A stretch of 64,000 nucleotides of DNA from an uncultured bacterium (GCA_947063875.1 CAMSTY010000002.1:39668-103667); one strand, 5' to 3'. Positions 17,307 through 27,488 are shown, counted from the first letter of the stretch. Made by a program: numbers and translations. The notes: generated from the sequence alone by a model not told the origin.

Positions 17307-19064
17307 GTGATCCGGACTTCCAATCAAAATGAGAAAGCGGAACTTTTAAGACTGGAGTGCCAGAACTGCGGCGCTTCTCTGGAACTGGTGGACAAAACCC
17401 ATGCACGTTGTCCTTATTGCGGGCAGAAATATCTAATTGACGAGGCGAAGGGGACGATTGTCCATGTCCAGGTGGATTACAGCGGCAATGAGGAGATGTA
17501 CAGGGCGGTCAATAATACCAGGAACACTTTGATCCTGTTTCTGGTTGTGGGCGCACTGATTACCCTGATTGTCCTGGGATTCAATATTGCGGCGAAAAAA
17601 TCCGTGTTTTCCACGTCGGATAATGACTTGCCGGTGGATGCGCACGGAGAATTGCTGGTGATATTCTGTAAGGATATTTTTGAAAAGGAGTATAAAGAGA
17701 TCACACCGGAGGAGTTTGCTTCCATCCGATACCTGCGATGCTCTTATGAGCGGGAGGGCAGCGAGGATTTCAATGTGATCTCTTATAGCTTTACCAATTA
17801 TGAGGATTGTGGCAGCGAGGAAGAGTTTCAGGAAACCGTAAAGACGTGGACGTATCGGACAAAGCGGGTCAGCTGGCCATCGGACTATACCATGTTTACC
17901 GGCCTGACCCGGATCGATACTACCGATACGGTCTGGCTCTCGCTGCTGAAATTTTCTCCGGACAGCAGAATCAGCCGTGTGGATACGGATGACCGGCTGG
18001 ATACGGTATTTGGAACGTTGAATCCGGAATATATCAAAATACTGAATCTTGGCCTTATGGGGAGCAATCTGGAGGGGATCGGACAGCTTAAAAATCTGGA
18101 AGAACTGGTGGTAGACACGAATATGTCCCATGGAAATGCCGATATCAGCGGGATAGAGGCATGTACAAAGCTGAGACGTTTGCATCTGAGGTGCGGAGAG
18201 ACTTATACAGGGTTGGAAAAGCTTGCGCAGCTGTCAGGGTTGCAGAGCATCTATATCGATCATGTGATGCTGGAAGACTGCGGCTTTTTAAAAACTCTGA
18301 CCGGGTTGAAGGAATTGTCTGTTTATACTGGGGAGGAAGCAGAACTTTCTCTGCTGGATTCCTTTCCTGGCCTGGAGCAGGTGAATTTCCTGGATCAGGA
18401 GTATATATTGCCAGGGGAGATTTCTCATCTGCGGAACGTGAAAAAATTACGGATCGCCGTTCGCGAGCAGGAATGCCTGGACCGCCTGGCAGAGATCGAG
18501 GGATTGGAAGAATTGGATCTGCATCTGGCGGTAAAGGAGTACGGGGTGCCGACAGACGTCTCAGCATTGGCCGGATTGAAGAAGTTAAGGAAACTGCGGC
18601 TGGACAATTTCTGGGGCGATGAGATGGTGGGAGTGGAACCGATCCTGATGCTGGCCGGACTGGAGGAGTTCTGGCTGGGAAGGGAGACGGCGACGGAACT
18701 GGAACCGATTCTGGATGTCGCGCTCCTGGAGGATAATCCCGGGATTCAGGAACTGGCGCTCTTAAATTGCCATCCAAGGGACGCCGCTACCGGGGAGTTG
18801 CTGGACTTCGGCTTTCTGGTTCATTTTCCGGGGGTAAAAAGGCTGTATCTGGATGATTGCGATCTGAGCGATATTTCGTTTGTGGAAAGGATGGAGGATC
18901 TGCGCGCCTGCAGCCTGATGGAGAATGAGGCATTGGATCTGTCGCCACTGCTGTCTTGCCGGAAGCTGGAAGCGGTTTCCGCAGACAGGGCGTCGGCAGA
19001 AAGCGTCCGGTTCCCGGCAGACGTGGCGGTGAATGTAGAGTCGTATGTGCGGATTTACAGGTGA
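17307..19064 (+). CDS. Zinc-ribbon membrane protein with leucine-rich repeats
   Basis: The protein (585 residues from GTG 17307; an ATG at 17214 in the same frame would add 31 residues and overlap the previous gene) repeats its neighbour's plan. It has a zinc ribbon (CQNCGA, CPYCGQ), one transmembrane segment (LILFLVVGALITLIVLGF), then a long outer region with clear leucine-rich repeats from about residue 250, such as LKNLEELVVDT, CTKLRRLHLRC, LTGLKELSVYT and LKKLRKLRLDN. Such repeats usually mediate protein binding. GTG is preferred because AGAAGG lies 5 bases upstream and the ribbon spacing then matches the paralog. The two genes are probably co-transcribed. Confidence 0.75.
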   Translation: MIRTSNQNEKAELLRLECQNCGASLELVDKTHARCPYCGQKYLIDEAKGTIVHVQVDYSGNEEMYRAVNNTRNTLILFLVVGALITLIVLGFNIAAKKSVFSTSDNDLPVDAHGELLVIFCKDIFEKEYKEITPEEFASIRYLRCSYEREGSEDFNVISYSFTNYEDCGSEEEFQETVKTWTYRTKRVSWPSDYTMFTGLTRIDTTDTVWLSLLKFSPDSRISRVDTDDRLDTVFGTLNPEYIKILNLGLMGSNLEGIGQLKNLEELVVDTNMSHGNADISGIEACTKLRRLHLRCGETYTGLEKLAQLSGLQSIYIDHVMLEDCGFLKTLTGLKELSVYTGEEAELSLLDSFPGLEQVNFLDQEYILPGEISHLRNVKKLRIAVREQECLDRLAEIEGLEELDLHLAVKEYGVPTDVSALAGLKKLRKLRLDNFWGDEMVGVEPILMLAGLEEFWLGRETATELEPILDVALLEDNPGIQELALLNCHPRDAATGELLDFGFLVHFPGVKRLYLDDCDLSDISFVERMEDLRACSLMENEALDLSPLLSCRKLEAVSADRASAESVRFPADVAVNVESYVRIYR

Positions 19065-19083
19065 GGAGGGATTATCCCTCCTC
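19063..19083. terminator. Palindrome covering two convergent stop codons
   Basis: GAGGAGGGA and TCCCTCCTC form a perfect 9-bp stem with a TTA loop. The left arm overlaps the stop of the LRR gene and the right arm the end of the DUF1538 remnant on the other strand. There is no U-tract. Confidence 0.5.
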
Positions 19084-19575
19084 AATCAGTCTCATGCCTG
19101 CTGTTTCTGTAACCGGCAGGGAAAATATGATAAAGTAACCCATCAGGACGGCGATAGGAATGAGAATCTCCGGATGCTTCTGCTGTGCCAGCACCTGCCC
19201 GAGACAGCTTCCGGCAGGCATGAATCCGACATTGGCCCCGGTCAGGAACAGTGCCAGGCCGGAGTAGGCATAAGCCAACCCAATCAGGATTTTAATCGGC
19301 TTTTTTGGGGAAAGCTTTAATGCGAGGAGTTGAAAAACCATAAAAAACAGAGAGATTGGCAGCAGAGAAAAAGATTTCTCTCATATATGCAGGCAGTTCT
19401 GAAGAAAATAATTTCCAAAGCTGCCGGGAATCCGTAACTTCCGGGGCGACAGGCGAGACGGAGATGCCAGCGCGACAAAAAAAGCACAGGATCAGAACGA
19501 TGCCGATAATGGGCAGGTCGGCCTGCAGGGATTCTCTCCCTTTTGACAGAGAGAAGATAAATTTCCAATAAAAAT
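19072..19575 (-). pseudogene. Decayed DUF1538 membrane protein
   Basis: Two overlapping minus-strand frames together give the C-terminal part of a DUF1538-type membrane protein. The first (to about 19342) has PIIGIVLILCFF and SAANLSVF. The second continues FFMVFQLLALKL, YSGLALFLTGANVGFMPAG and IPIAVLMGYFI, the family's hallmark. The switch falls at a T6 run (GTTTTTTATGG, about 19340-19350 on the plus strand as A6), where five T would restore the frame. The N-terminal half of the family and a start codon are missing. It fills most of the 619-bp gap before uvrA. Confidence 0.7.
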
Positions 19576-19600
19576 TATGTATACCTTTTTTGAAATATAC

Positions 19601-19640
19601 CGAACAAGTGTTTGCAAAATGGGGGACGGTGTGATAGAAT
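19601..19640 (+). promoter_or_regulatory. uvrA promoter with overlapping LexA (DinR) box
   Basis: CGAACAAGTGTTTG (19601-19614) fits the Gram-positive LexA/DinR consensus CGAACRNRYGTTYG at every position. The promoter is TTGCAA (19612-19617), 17 bases, TAGAAT (19635-19640), so the LexA box overlaps the -35. Binding should block RNA polymerase until DNA damage triggers LexA cleavage. The lexA gene is not in the window. Confidence 0.85.
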
Positions 19641-19683
19641 AATAAGAACATTCAAAAGGAAGATGACAGGAAAGGCTGAAATC

Positions 19684-22524
19684 ATGGCAAAACAGTATAT
19701 TAAAATACGAGGCGCGAATGAACACAATTTAAAGAATATTACGTTGGATATTCCGCGGAATGAGTTGGTGGTATTGACGGGACTGAGCGGTTCCGGAAAG
19801 TCTTCACTGGCATTTGATACGATCTATGCAGAAGGCCAGAGGCGTTATATGGAGTCGCTGTCTTCCTACGCGAGGCAGTTTTTGGGGCAGATGGAGAAGC
19901 CAGAAGTGGAGAGTATCGAGGGACTTTCCCCTGCCATATCCATCGACCAGAAGTCAACGAACCGCAATCCCCGTTCTACCGTGGGGACTGTGACGGAGAT
20001 TTATGATTATATGCGTTTGCTGTATGCGAGGATTGGGATTCCTCATTGTCCGAAGTGTGGCAGGGAGATCCGCAGGCAGACGGTAGACCAGATGGTAGAC
20101 CAGATTCTGGAGATGCCGGAACGGACGCGGATTCAGCTGCTGGCGCCGGTGGTGCGCGGCCGGAAGGGCGAGCACGTAAAGCTGCTGGAGCAGGCCAGGC
20201 GCAGCGGCTATGTCCGGGCAAGGATTGACGGAAACCTGTACGAGCTGTCCGAGGAGATCAAACTGGAGAAAAATATCAAGCACAACATCGAGATTGTGGT
20301 GGACCGCCTGGTGATAAAAGAGGGAATTGAGAAAAGGCTGACCGACTCCATCGAGACGGTGATGAAACTTTCAGACGGCCTGATGATTGTGGATGTGATC
20401 GACGGGGAGCCGCTGAACTTTAGCATGAGTTTTTCCTGCCCGGACTGTGGGATCAGCATTGAGGAAGTGGAGCCGAGAAGCTTTTCCTTTAACAATCCTT
20501 TCGGCGCCTGTCCGGATTGCTTTGGCCTGGGATATAAGATGGAGTTTGACGAGGACCTGATGATCCCGGACAAGTCTTTAAGCATTGCCCAGGGTGCCAT
20601 CATGGTGATGGGGTGGCAGTCATGTACGGATAAGGGCAGCTTTACCCACGCGATTTTGAAAGCTTTATCGGAAGAATATGGTTTCCGGCTGGATACTCCT
20701 TTTGAAGACTATCCAAAGGAGATCCATGACGTGCTGATTTACGGCACCAAGGGCAAGGAGATCAAGGTTCATTACCGGGGGCAGCGGGGGGAGGGCGTCT
20801 ATGACGTGGCCTTTGAGGGACTTCTGAGGAATGTGGAGCGGCGCTATCGGGAGACGTTTTCTGAGACGTCTAAGGCGGAATATGAGACTTTTATGCGGAT
20901 TACCCCTTGCAAAGCGTGTAAGGGACAGCGGCTGAAGAAGAGTTCTCTGGCGGTGACGGTAGGAGAAAAGAATATATATGAAGTGACAGAGCTTTCCATT
21001 ACGGCCTGCCGTGAATTTCTGGGAGAATTAAAGCTGACGCCCATGCAGGAATCAATCGGCGCCCAGATCTTAAAAGAGATTAAGGCCAGGCTGGATTTTC
21101 TGCTGAATGTGGGACTGGAATATCTGTCGCTTTCTCGGGCGACCGGTACGCTCTCCGGCGGAGAGGCGCAGAGAATCCGGCTGGCAACCCAGATTGGCTC
21201 CGGCCTGGTGGGGGTGGCATATATTCTGGACGAACCTAGTATCGGCCTGCATCAGCGGGACAATGACAAGCTGCTGGCAACCCTGCTGCACCTGCGGGAT
21301 TTGGGCAATTCCGTGCTGGTGGTGGAGCATGATGAAGATACCATGCGGGCGGCCGATTATATTGTGGATATTGGCCCCGGAGCCGGGGAGCATGGAGGCG
21401 AGGTGGTGGCAGCCGGAAGCGTGGAAGACATTATCGGTTGCGAGCGTTCGGTTACCGGCGCGTATCTGAGCGGACGCATTGCGATTCCGGTGCCTGCAAT
21501 GCGCCGGGAAGCGAGCGGTTACCTGACTGTGCGGGGAGCGGCAGAGAATAACTTAAAGAATGTTGACGTTGCATTTCCTTTGGGAGTGATGACCTGTGTG
21601 ACTGGCGTTTCCGGTTCCGGAAAGAGTTCTCTGGTCAATGAGATCGTTTACAAATCGCTGGCGCGGAAGCTGAACCGTGCGCGGACGATACCGGGGAAAT
21701 TCAAAAAACTGGAGGGCGTGGAAAAGCTGGACAAGGTGATTGCCATCGATCAGTCCCCGATCGGGCGTACCCCGCGTTCCAATCCAGCCACCTATACCGG
21801 CGTATTTGACATGATCCGGGATCTGTTTGCCTCGACGACGGATGCCAAGGCGCGGGGATACAGCAAAGGCCGTTTCAGCTTCAACGTCAAAGGCGGCCGC
21901 TGCGAGGCGTGCAGCGGTGACGGGATTATCAAGATTGAGATGCACTTTCTGCCGGATGTATATGTGCCCTGTGAGGTTTGCGGCGGCAAGCGTTATAACC
22001 GGGAGACCCTGGAAGTGAAGTACAAAGGAAAAAGCATTTATGACGTGCTGAACATGACCGTGGAGGAGGCAACGAAATTTTTTGAAAATATCCCTTCCAT
22101 CCACCGAAAGATTGCCACACTCAACGACGTGGGCCTTTCCTATATCCGGCTGGGGCAGCCTTCGACGGAGTTATCCGGCGGGGAGGCGCAGAGAATCAAA
22201 CTGGCTACGGAGTTGAGCCGGCGCAGCACAGGCAAGACCATCTACATTTTGGACGAGCCGACCACAGGCCTGCACTTTGCAGATGTGCATAAACTGGTAG
22301 ATATTTTGCGGCGTCTGTCGGAGGGCGGCAATACGGTGATAGTGATTGAGCATAATTTGGACGTGATCAAAGCGGCCGATTATATCATTGATATCGGGCC
22401 GGAAGGCGGCGACAAGGGCGGTACGGTGATCGCGCAGGGAACCCCGGAGGAGGTTGCGGAAAACCCGGCCTCCTACACAGGGATCTATGTAAAGAAAGTA
22501 TTGGAAAAAGCGATGGATAAATAG
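19684..22524 (+). CDS. uvrA: Excinuclease ABC subunit A
   Basis: UvrA finds DNA lesions and loads UvrB in nucleotide excision repair. The 946-residue length is normal. It has two ABC ATPase modules with Walker A motifs [10 protein letters not shown] (residue 31) and [10 protein letters not shown] (about residue 640), two signature LSGGE motifs, and zinc modules with CPKC, CPDC/CPDC and CEAC/CEVC pairs. ATG 19684 begins the canonical [18 protein letters not shown]; the frame extends upstream but across the promoter. uvrB is not adjacent. The SOS box upstream fits damage induction. Confidence 0.98.
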   Translation: MAKQYIKIRGANEHNLKNITLDIPRNELVVLTGLSGSGKSSLAFDTIYAEGQRRYMESLSSYARQFLGQMEKPEVESIEGLSPAISIDQKSTNRNPRSTVGTVTEIYDYMRLLYARIGIPHCPKCGREIRRQTVDQMVDQILEMPERTRIQLLAPVVRGRKGEHVKLLEQARRSGYVRARIDGNLYELSEEIKLEKNIKHNIEIVVDRLVIKEGIEKRLTDSIETVMKLSDGLMIVDVIDGEPLNFSMSFSCPDCGISIEEVEPRSFSFNNPFGACPDCFGLGYKMEFDEDLMIPDKSLSIAQGAIMVMGWQSCTDKGSFTHAILKALSEEYGFRLDTPFEDYPKEIHDVLIYGTKGKEIKVHYRGQRGEGVYDVAFEGLLRNVERRYRETFSETSKAEYETFMRITPCKACKGQRLKKSSLAVTVGEKNIYEVTELSITACREFLGELKLTPMQESIGAQILKEIKARLDFLLNVGLEYLSLSRATGTLSGGEAQRIRLATQIGSGLVGVAYILDEPSIGLHQRDNDKLLATLLHLRDLGNSVLVVEHDEDTMRAADYIVDIGPGAGEHGGEVVAAGSVEDIIGCERSVTGAYLSGRIAIPVPAMRREASGYLTVRGAAENNLKNVDVAFPLGVMTCVTGVSGSGKSSLVNEIVYKSLARKLNRARTIPGKFKKLEGVEKLDKVIAIDQSPIGRTPRSNPATYTGVFDMIRDLFASTTDAKARGYSKGRFSFNVKGGRCEACSGDGIIKIEMHFLPDVYVPCEVCGGKRYNRETLEVKYKGKSIYDVLNMTVEEATKFFENIPSIHRKIATLNDVGLSYIRLGQPSTELSGGEAQRIKLATELSRRSTGKTIYILDEPTTGLHFADVHKLVDILRRLSEGGNTVIVIEHNLDVIKAADYIIDIGPEGGDKGGTVIAQGTPEEVAENPASYTGIYVKKVLEKAMDK

Positions 22525-22536
22525 ATTAAAAAAATT

Positions 22537-23187
22537 TTATAAAAGAGATTGTATAATTGAGGGGATTTCTGTCAGGCTTTCCATACGGAAGCCGGCCAGG
22601 GACTGGTCGAATGAAAAGCGGCGGTCAATTAGGGCAGCGATCTTCATGCCTGCCCTTGAGGCGGCGGTGATGCCGAAGGTGGAATCCTCAATTACCAGAC
22701 ATCCGGATTCCGGGACGCCAAGCTGCGCTGCGGTATAGTGGTAGATCTCCGGATCTGGTTTGCTTCTTTGAAACTGGGCGCCGCTGACCACCACCGGGAA
22801 ATAGGAGCGGATGTGGTTTTCCTTCAACACCCGTTCGATGATTTCCATCTGAGTGGAAGAGGCGAGCGCCAGTTTGAGATTTAGCTTTTTGATATACTCC
22901 AGGACAGGAACGACTTCCGGGCGGAAGATTTTCTGATAATCCATTTCTGAAAAAACGTCCTTGCTTGCCCGGAATTCGTCCCGCAGTTCCTGCCAGGTTT
23001 GTCCGTTATTGACAGCGCGTGCCATACATTCCCAGGCGTCCTTTCTGGAGGAACCGACCATGCCGAACAGGTCGGGAAGCGTGACGGCAGGATTTTTCTT
23101 TTTCGCGAACGCGAAGTCTTGTTTCAGATATTCAATTTCACTGTCGATGAGAATACCATCCATATCGAAAATTACAGCCTGTATCAT
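22537..23187 (-). CDS. HAD hydrolase, beta-phosphoglucomutase-like
   Basis: The 216-residue protein has the HAD motif I FDMDGILIDSE (nucleophile Asp near residue 8), motif II LASSTQ, motif III Lys in RSKPDPE and motif IV VIEDSTFGITAA. A helical cap lies between motifs I and II, as in beta-phosphoglucomutase-like phosphatases. These enzymes act on small phosphorylated metabolites in the cytoplasm; the substrate cannot be told here. It is convergent with uvrA, with only 12 bases between the two stops and no hairpin. Confidence 0.88.
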   Translation of the reverse strand: MIQAVIFDMDGILIDSEIEYLKQDFAFAKKKNPAVTLPDLFGMVGSSRKDAWECMARAVNNGQTWQELRDEFRASKDVFSEMDYQKIFRPEVVPVLEYIKKLNLKLALASSTQMEIIERVLKENHIRSYFPVVVSGAQFQRSKPDPEIYHYTAAQLGVPESGCLVIEDSTFGITAASRAGMKIAALIDRRFSFDQSLAGFRMESLTEIPSIIQSLL

Positions 23188-23306
23188 ATCAATGCGGTAT
23201 CCTTTCTGAATTTTTAAATCGTGTTTCTATTTTAGCCTATGGGAGGGATTATTTCAATAGGGAAAAAAGAAGGGGCGTGAGTGGGAAAAATTGTCATGAT
23301 AAGCTG

Positions 23307-23365
23307 TTGACAAGAGAGAAGAGGAGGATTATTATAATATATGAATAGATGTTCATATGAATAAG
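23307..23365 (+). promoter_or_regulatory. Promoter and ArsR-type operator of the metal operon
   Basis: TTGACA (23307-23312) and TATTAT (23330-23335) are 17 bases apart. Immediately downstream, ATATGAATAGATGTTCATAT (23338-23357) is an imperfect inverted repeat followed by GAATA, similar to SmtB/CadC operators built on ATGAA-N-TTCAT halves. It would be bound by the ArsR regulator encoded next and released on metal binding. Confidence 0.7.
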
Positions 23366-23428
23366 TTTTGTTTGACTTATGATACGGTTTATGACGGCAG
23401 ACGGATGTTTTGAGGAAGGGGGAAAAGG

Positions 23429-23815
23429 ATGACAGCGGAGGAGCGCGAGAGGATTCGGCAGGAGGTTGATGAAGGCGCCTGCGAGTTTATGCATGTCCAT
23501 GAGGAGATCGTGGAGAAGGTAGAGAAGGCGATGCCGGATGAGCAGCAGCTTTTGGATCTGTCTGAGTTCTTTAAGGTGTTTGGAGACTCTACCAGGATTA
23601 AGATTTTGTATGTGCTGAGCCAGTCGGAGATGTGCGTGTGTGATATTGCCACCCTATTGCAGATGGGGCAGTCTGCGATTTCTCATCAGCTGAGAATGTT
23701 AAAACAGATGCGTCTGGTGACGTTTCGCAGAGAGGGTAAGACGGTGTTTTATAAGTTGGCGGATTCCCATATCCAGACGATTCTGGCACAGGGAATGGAG
23801 CATATCGGTGAATAA
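23429..23815 (+). CDS. ArsR/SmtB-family metal-sensing repressor
   Basis: The 128-residue winged-helix repressor should bind the operator upstream and let go when it binds metal. The recognition region is IATLLQMGQSAISHQLRMLKQMRLV with a beta-wing REGKTVFYKL. The EMCVCD motif in the DNA-binding helix region and N-terminal CEFMHVHEE residues match the cysteine/histidine ligands of CadC-like Cd/Pb/Zn sensors. It opens an operon with an HMA protein and a P-type ATPase, which supports zinc/cadmium sensing. The exact metal is inferred. Confidence 0.9.
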   Translation: MTAEERERIRQEVDEGACEFMHVHEEIVEKVEKAMPDEQQLLDLSEFFKVFGDSTRIKILYVLSQSEMCVCDIATLLQMGQSAISHQLRMLKQMRLVTFRREGKTVFYKLADSHIQTILAQGMEHIGE

Positions 23816-23832
23816 AAGGGAGGAAAAGATTT

Positions 23833-24057
23833 ATGAAGAAGATTATCAAATTGGAAGGTTTGTGCTGTGCGAATTGTGCTGCGAAGATTGAGGAGGGTGT
23901 GAAGAAACTTCCGGGAGTAAAGGCAGCTTCTCTTAGCTTTATGACGCAGAGGCTGACCATAGAAGCGGAAGACGGCAGGGAGGATGAGGTGGTGGAGGCC
24001 GCCAGAAAGGTTGCCGGCAAGATCGAGCCGGAAGCAGAGTTTAAGGTATTGCGTTAG
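23833..24057 (+). CDS. Heavy-metal-associated (HMA) domain protein
   Basis: This 74-residue ferredoxin-fold HMA domain has the metal-binding motif GLCCANCAAKIE near residues 9-20, with an additional cysteine before the usual CxxC. It lies 17 bases after the regulator and 17 before the ATPase. The ATPase has no HMA domain at its own N-terminus, so this protein may be the detached equivalent that hands metal to the pump. A stand-alone cytoplasmic metallochaperone is the likely role. Confidence 0.9.
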   Translation: MKKIIKLEGLCCANCAAKIEEGVKKLPGVKAASLSFMTQRLTIEAEDGREDEVVEAARKVAGKIEPEAEFKVLR

Positions 24058-24074
24058 CATGGCAGGAGGCAGCT

Positions 24075-25940
24075 ATGACAAAGAAGCAGAAGAAGATGGT
24101 AATACGGCTTGGTTTGAGTGCGGTGTTTTTTGCCGCAGCCATAGCGATGGAACACAAAAGCATCCTGGCATGGATTCCCTATATTCTCGCCTATCTTTTT
24201 GCCGGGTATGATATCCCTTTAAAAGCATTGAGAAATATCAAAAACGGCCAGGTGTTTGATGAAAATTTCCTGATGACGGTAGCTACTTTTGGCGCGATTG
24301 CGGTTGGCTCGCTGGAAGAGGCGGTGGCGGTGATGCTGTTTTATCAGGTAGGGGAGTTGTTCAATGACTATGCTGTCCACAAATCGCGCAGATCGATTCA
24401 GGATTTGATGGATATCAACCCGGAGTATGCCAATCTGCTGCGGGATGGTGTGGAGGAGAAGGTGGACCCCTATGAAGTGGAGATTGGCGATACCATTGTG
24501 ATCCGGCCAGGGGAAAGGGTACCGTTAGACGGAGCCGTGATACGGGGCAGCTCCAGCCTGGATACCAAGGCACTGACCGGTGAGTCGATGCCGGTAGAGG
24601 TAGAGGCCGGAAACAATGTAGTCAGCGGTTCCATCAATCTGAGCGGAGTGCTGGAAGTCCGGACTACGAAGCTGTTTGATGATTCCACCGTGGCGAAGAT
24701 TCTGGAACTGGTGGAAAATGCCAGTTCCAGAAAGGCGAAGGCAGAGACGTTCATTACAAGATTTGCCAGAATCTATACCCCGATCGTGGTAATTTTGGCG
24801 CTGATGCTGGCCATTGTCCTGCCGCTGGTATCGGGGGGCGGCTGGGGGATGTGGGTGTACCGTGCCTGCAGTTTTTTGGTGGTGTCCTGTCCGTGCGCCT
24901 TGGTGATATCGGTACCTTTGAGTTTTTTTGGCGGCTTGGGTGCTGCTTCCAGGAACGGGATATTATTAAAAGGGAGCAATTATCTGGAGGCGATGGCAAA
25001 CCTTGACACCGTGGTTTTTGACAAGACAGGGACCCTGACCAATGGCCGTTTCCAGGTGAGCGACGTGGCGCCGGTTCATGGCACCAGGGAGGCATTGCTG
25101 GAATTGGCGGCAATGGGAGAATATCATTCCAATCACCCGATTGCCATGTCTGTGAAAGAAGCCTATGGGAAAGCTGTGGACATGGCCAGGATTGGTCAGG
25201 TGGAAGAGATTTCCGGTCATGGTATCCATGCGCAGGTGCGGAGGGATGGCGTCTGGCATGAATTGCTGATTGGGAACCGGAAGCTGATGGAAAGCCGGCA
25301 GATTTGTATAGATACTCCGGCAGTCCTTACAGGAACCACGCTTTATCTGGCAGACGAGACGGGATATCTGGGGGCAATTGTGATTTCCGACAGCATTCGC
25401 CAGGATGTCCCTGCCGCATTAGAAGGATTGCGGCGGCAGGGGGTGCGCAACTTGGTTATGCTGACCGGTGATCGGGAAGAGGTTGGCAGGGCAGTTGCCG
25501 ATAAACTGGGACTGGATCAGGTGTTTGGAAATCTGCTTCCCGGGGACAAGGTGGCTCGTGTGGAGGCGCTGCTGAAGGAAAAGGCGTTTGGAAAGACGCT
25601 GGCTTTTGTAGGAGACGGTATCAACGACGCTCCGGTGCTGGCCCGTGCGGATGTGGGGATTGCCATGGGAGGCATTGGTTCCGATGCAGCTGTGGAAGCG
25701 GCAGACGTCGTGATTATGGATGATGAACCCTCCCGGATCGTGGATACGATTCAGATTGCCAGAAAGACGATGGGGATTGTCCGCCAGAATATTCTCTTTG
25801 CGATCGGCGTGAAAGTGCTGGTGCTGGCGTTGGTTGCGGTGGGATATGCCTCTATGTGGGCGGCAGTGTTTGGGGATGTGGGAGTATCGGTGCTTGCGAT
25901 CCTGAATGCGATCCGGGCTCTCTCCTATGCCCGGAAGTAA
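24075..25940 (+). CDS. cadA: P1B-type heavy-metal ATPase (Zn/Cd exporter type)
   Basis: The 621-residue membrane pump uses ATP to export soft or transition metals. Motifs in order are TGES (actuator), SCPCALV (metal-binding transmembrane helix), DKTGTLT (phosphorylated Asp), HSNHPIA (the HP motif) and GDGINDAPVL (P-domain hinge). Two hydrophobic pairs precede the actuator, a pair with the CPC motif follows, and a final pair closes it. The CPC motif plus the CadC-like regulator favour Zn/Cd/Pb rather than copper. There is no N-terminal HMA domain, which the preceding gene probably supplies. Confidence 0.93.
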   Translation: MTKKQKKMVIRLGLSAVFFAAAIAMEHKSILAWIPYILAYLFAGYDIPLKALRNIKNGQVFDENFLMTVATFGAIAVGSLEEAVAVMLFYQVGELFNDYAVHKSRRSIQDLMDINPEYANLLRDGVEEKVDPYEVEIGDTIVIRPGERVPLDGAVIRGSSSLDTKALTGESMPVEVEAGNNVVSGSINLSGVLEVRTTKLFDDSTVAKILELVENASSRKAKAETFITRFARIYTPIVVILALMLAIVLPLVSGGGWGMWVYRACSFLVVSCPCALVISVPLSFFGGLGAASRNGILLKGSNYLEAMANLDTVVFDKTGTLTNGRFQVSDVAPVHGTREALLELAAMGEYHSNHPIAMSVKEAYGKAVDMARIGQVEEISGHGIHAQVRRDGVWHELLIGNRKLMESRQICIDTPAVLTGTTLYLADETGYLGAIVISDSIRQDVPAALEGLRRQGVRNLVMLTGDREEVGRAVADKLGLDQVFGNLLPGDKVARVEALLKEKAFGKTLAFVGDGINDAPVLARADVGIAMGGIGSDAAVEAADVVIMDDEPSRIVDTIQIARKTMGIVRQNILFAIGVKVLVLALVAVGYASMWAAVFGDVGVSVLAILNAIRALSYARK

Positions 25941-25960
25941 ACGCTTGTGAACTTTCCATA

Positions 25961-25989
25961 TTGACAAATCCTAAGCAAACTGTTATTAT
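25961..25989 (+). promoter_or_regulatory. Promoter of glnA
   Basis: TTGACA (25961-25966) and TATTAT (25984-25989) are 17 bases apart, 162 bases before the glnA start, which leaves a leader of about 155 nucleotides. Confidence 0.75.
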
Positions 25990-26003
25990 CAAAAACATGG
26001 AAC

Positions 26004-26057
26004 GAGGATGTTGCATGAAGATCATGGATCGTGGTCTTTTGCCATCCTCATTTTTTT
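26004..26057 (+). terminator. Leader terminator of glnA (probable ANTAR target)
   Basis: GAGGATG (26004-26010) pairs with CATCCTC (26043-26049), followed directly by ATTTTTTT. An inner stem AAGATCATG/CGTGGTCTT tops it. The terminator lies only about 8 bases after the expected transcription start, well before the start codon. It should stop transcription unless antiterminated. The ANTAR protein encoded after glnA is the obvious candidate. Just upstream, the AACAT...ATGTT segment (26015 region back to 25996) could form a competing small stem with an AACGAG loop sequence. Confidence 0.75.
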
Positions 26058-26150
26058 ATGGAATATCCGGCAAAAATTGTCGTCGGCTGTTTATCGGATG
26101 CAGAAATGCCAGGGAAAATGTGATAACCGGAAGGAAGGGAGAAGAAAAGG

Positions 26151-27488
26151 ATGAATCAATATAATAAGGAAGATATTATCCGTCTGGTAAAGGAGGAAGA
26201 TGTGGAATTTATCCGTCTGCAGTTTACGGACATATTCGGAATGCTGAAAAACGTGGCGATTACCTCCAGCCAGCTGGAGAAAGCGCTGGATAATAAATGT
26301 ATGTTTGACGGATCTGCCATTGAGGGATTTGTAAGGATTGAGGAATCGGATATGTACCTGCATCCGGATCTGGATACCTTTGAGATATTTCCGTGGCGGC
26401 CTCAGCAGGGAAAGGTGGCGCGTCTGGTCTGCGATGTATATCGGCCAAACGGTGAACCTTTTGAGGGTGATCCCCGTTTTGTACTGAAAAGGGTATTGAA
26501 AGAAGCAGCGGACATGGGGTATACTTTTCTGGTGGGGCCGGAGTGTGAGTTTTTCCTGTTCCAGACAGACGAGGAAGGGAAGCCAACGACCGAGACACAT
26601 GAGATGGCAGGATATTTTGATGTGAGCCCGATCGATATGGCTGAGAATGTGCGGCGGGATATCGTGCTGAATCTGGAAGAGATGGGGTTTGAGATTCAGG
26701 CGTCGCATCATGAGATCGCCCCGGCGCAGCATGAGATTGACTTGCAGTATGCAGATGCCCTGACAACCGCGGATAATATTATGACCTTTAAGATGGCTGT
26801 TAAAACGATTGCGAGGCGGCATGGGCTTCACGCCACCTTTATGCCGAAGCCGAAGGCCGGGATCAATGGGTCGGGAATGCATATCAATATGTCTCTGGCG
26901 GATAAGAATGGAAAGAACCTGTTTGTGGATGAGTCTGACCGGCTGGGACTGAGCCGGGAGGCTTATCAGTTTATGGCCGGGATCTTAAAGTATATCAAGG
27001 AGATTACGGTGCTGACGAATCCGCTGGTGAACTCTTACAAGCGCCTGGTTCCGGGATATGACGCACCGGTCTATATTGCCTGGTCGGCGGCATCGAACCG
27101 CAGTCCGCTGATCCGGGTGCCTTCTTCCAGGGGCAGCAGTACCCGGATAGAATTGCGCTGTCCGGATTCGGCGGTGAATCCGTATCTGGCGCTGGCCGCC
27201 TGCCTGGCGGCGGGACTGGAAGGAATCCGTCAGCAGTTGGAACCGCCGGCCAGTGTTGACGATAATATCTATGACATGACGGATGAGGAACTGGTACGGC
27301 GCGGGATCGGATGGCTGCCTGAAACTCTGGGAGAGGCGTTGGAACTTTATGCAAGCAGTGCATTTGTGAGAAAACTTTTGGGAGAGCATATTTTTACAAA
27401 GTATTTGACGGCAAAGGATGCAGAATGGAAAAAGTATCGGGCAGAGGTGACGGATTGGGAAGTTGCGGAATATTTATATAAATTCTGA
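26151..27488 (+). CDS. glnA: Glutamine synthetase, type I
   Basis: GlnA makes glutamine from glutamate, ammonia and ATP. The 445-residue length is that of GSI-alpha enzymes of Firmicutes. Signatures are the FDGSAIEGF loop near residue 53, GPECEFFLF (metal ligands), [11 protein letters not shown], the ATP-binding [12 protein letters not shown], and NRSPLIRVP. The adenylylation-site tyrosine region of GSI-beta enzymes is absent, so control is probably by feedback and at the leader terminator. The next gene on the same strand is an ANTAR regulator. Confidence 0.97.
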   Translation: MNQYNKEDIIRLVKEEDVEFIRLQFTDIFGMLKNVAITSSQLEKALDNKCMFDGSAIEGFVRIEESDMYLHPDLDTFEIFPWRPQQGKVARLVCDVYRPNGEPFEGDPRFVLKRVLKEAADMGYTFLVGPECEFFLFQTDEEGKPTTETHEMAGYFDVSPIDMAENVRRDIVLNLEEMGFEIQASHHEIAPAQHEIDLQYADALTTADNIMTFKMAVKTIARRHGLHATFMPKPKAGINGSGMHINMSLADKNGKNLFVDESDRLGLSREAYQFMAGILKYIKEITVLTNPLVNSYKRLVPGYDAPVYIAWSAASNRSPLIRVPSSRGSSTRIELRCPDSAVNPYLALAACLAAGLEGIRQQLEPPASVDDNIYDMTDEELVRRGIGWLPETLGEALELYASSAFVRKLLGEHIFTKYLTAKDAEWKKYRAEVTDWEVAEYLYKF

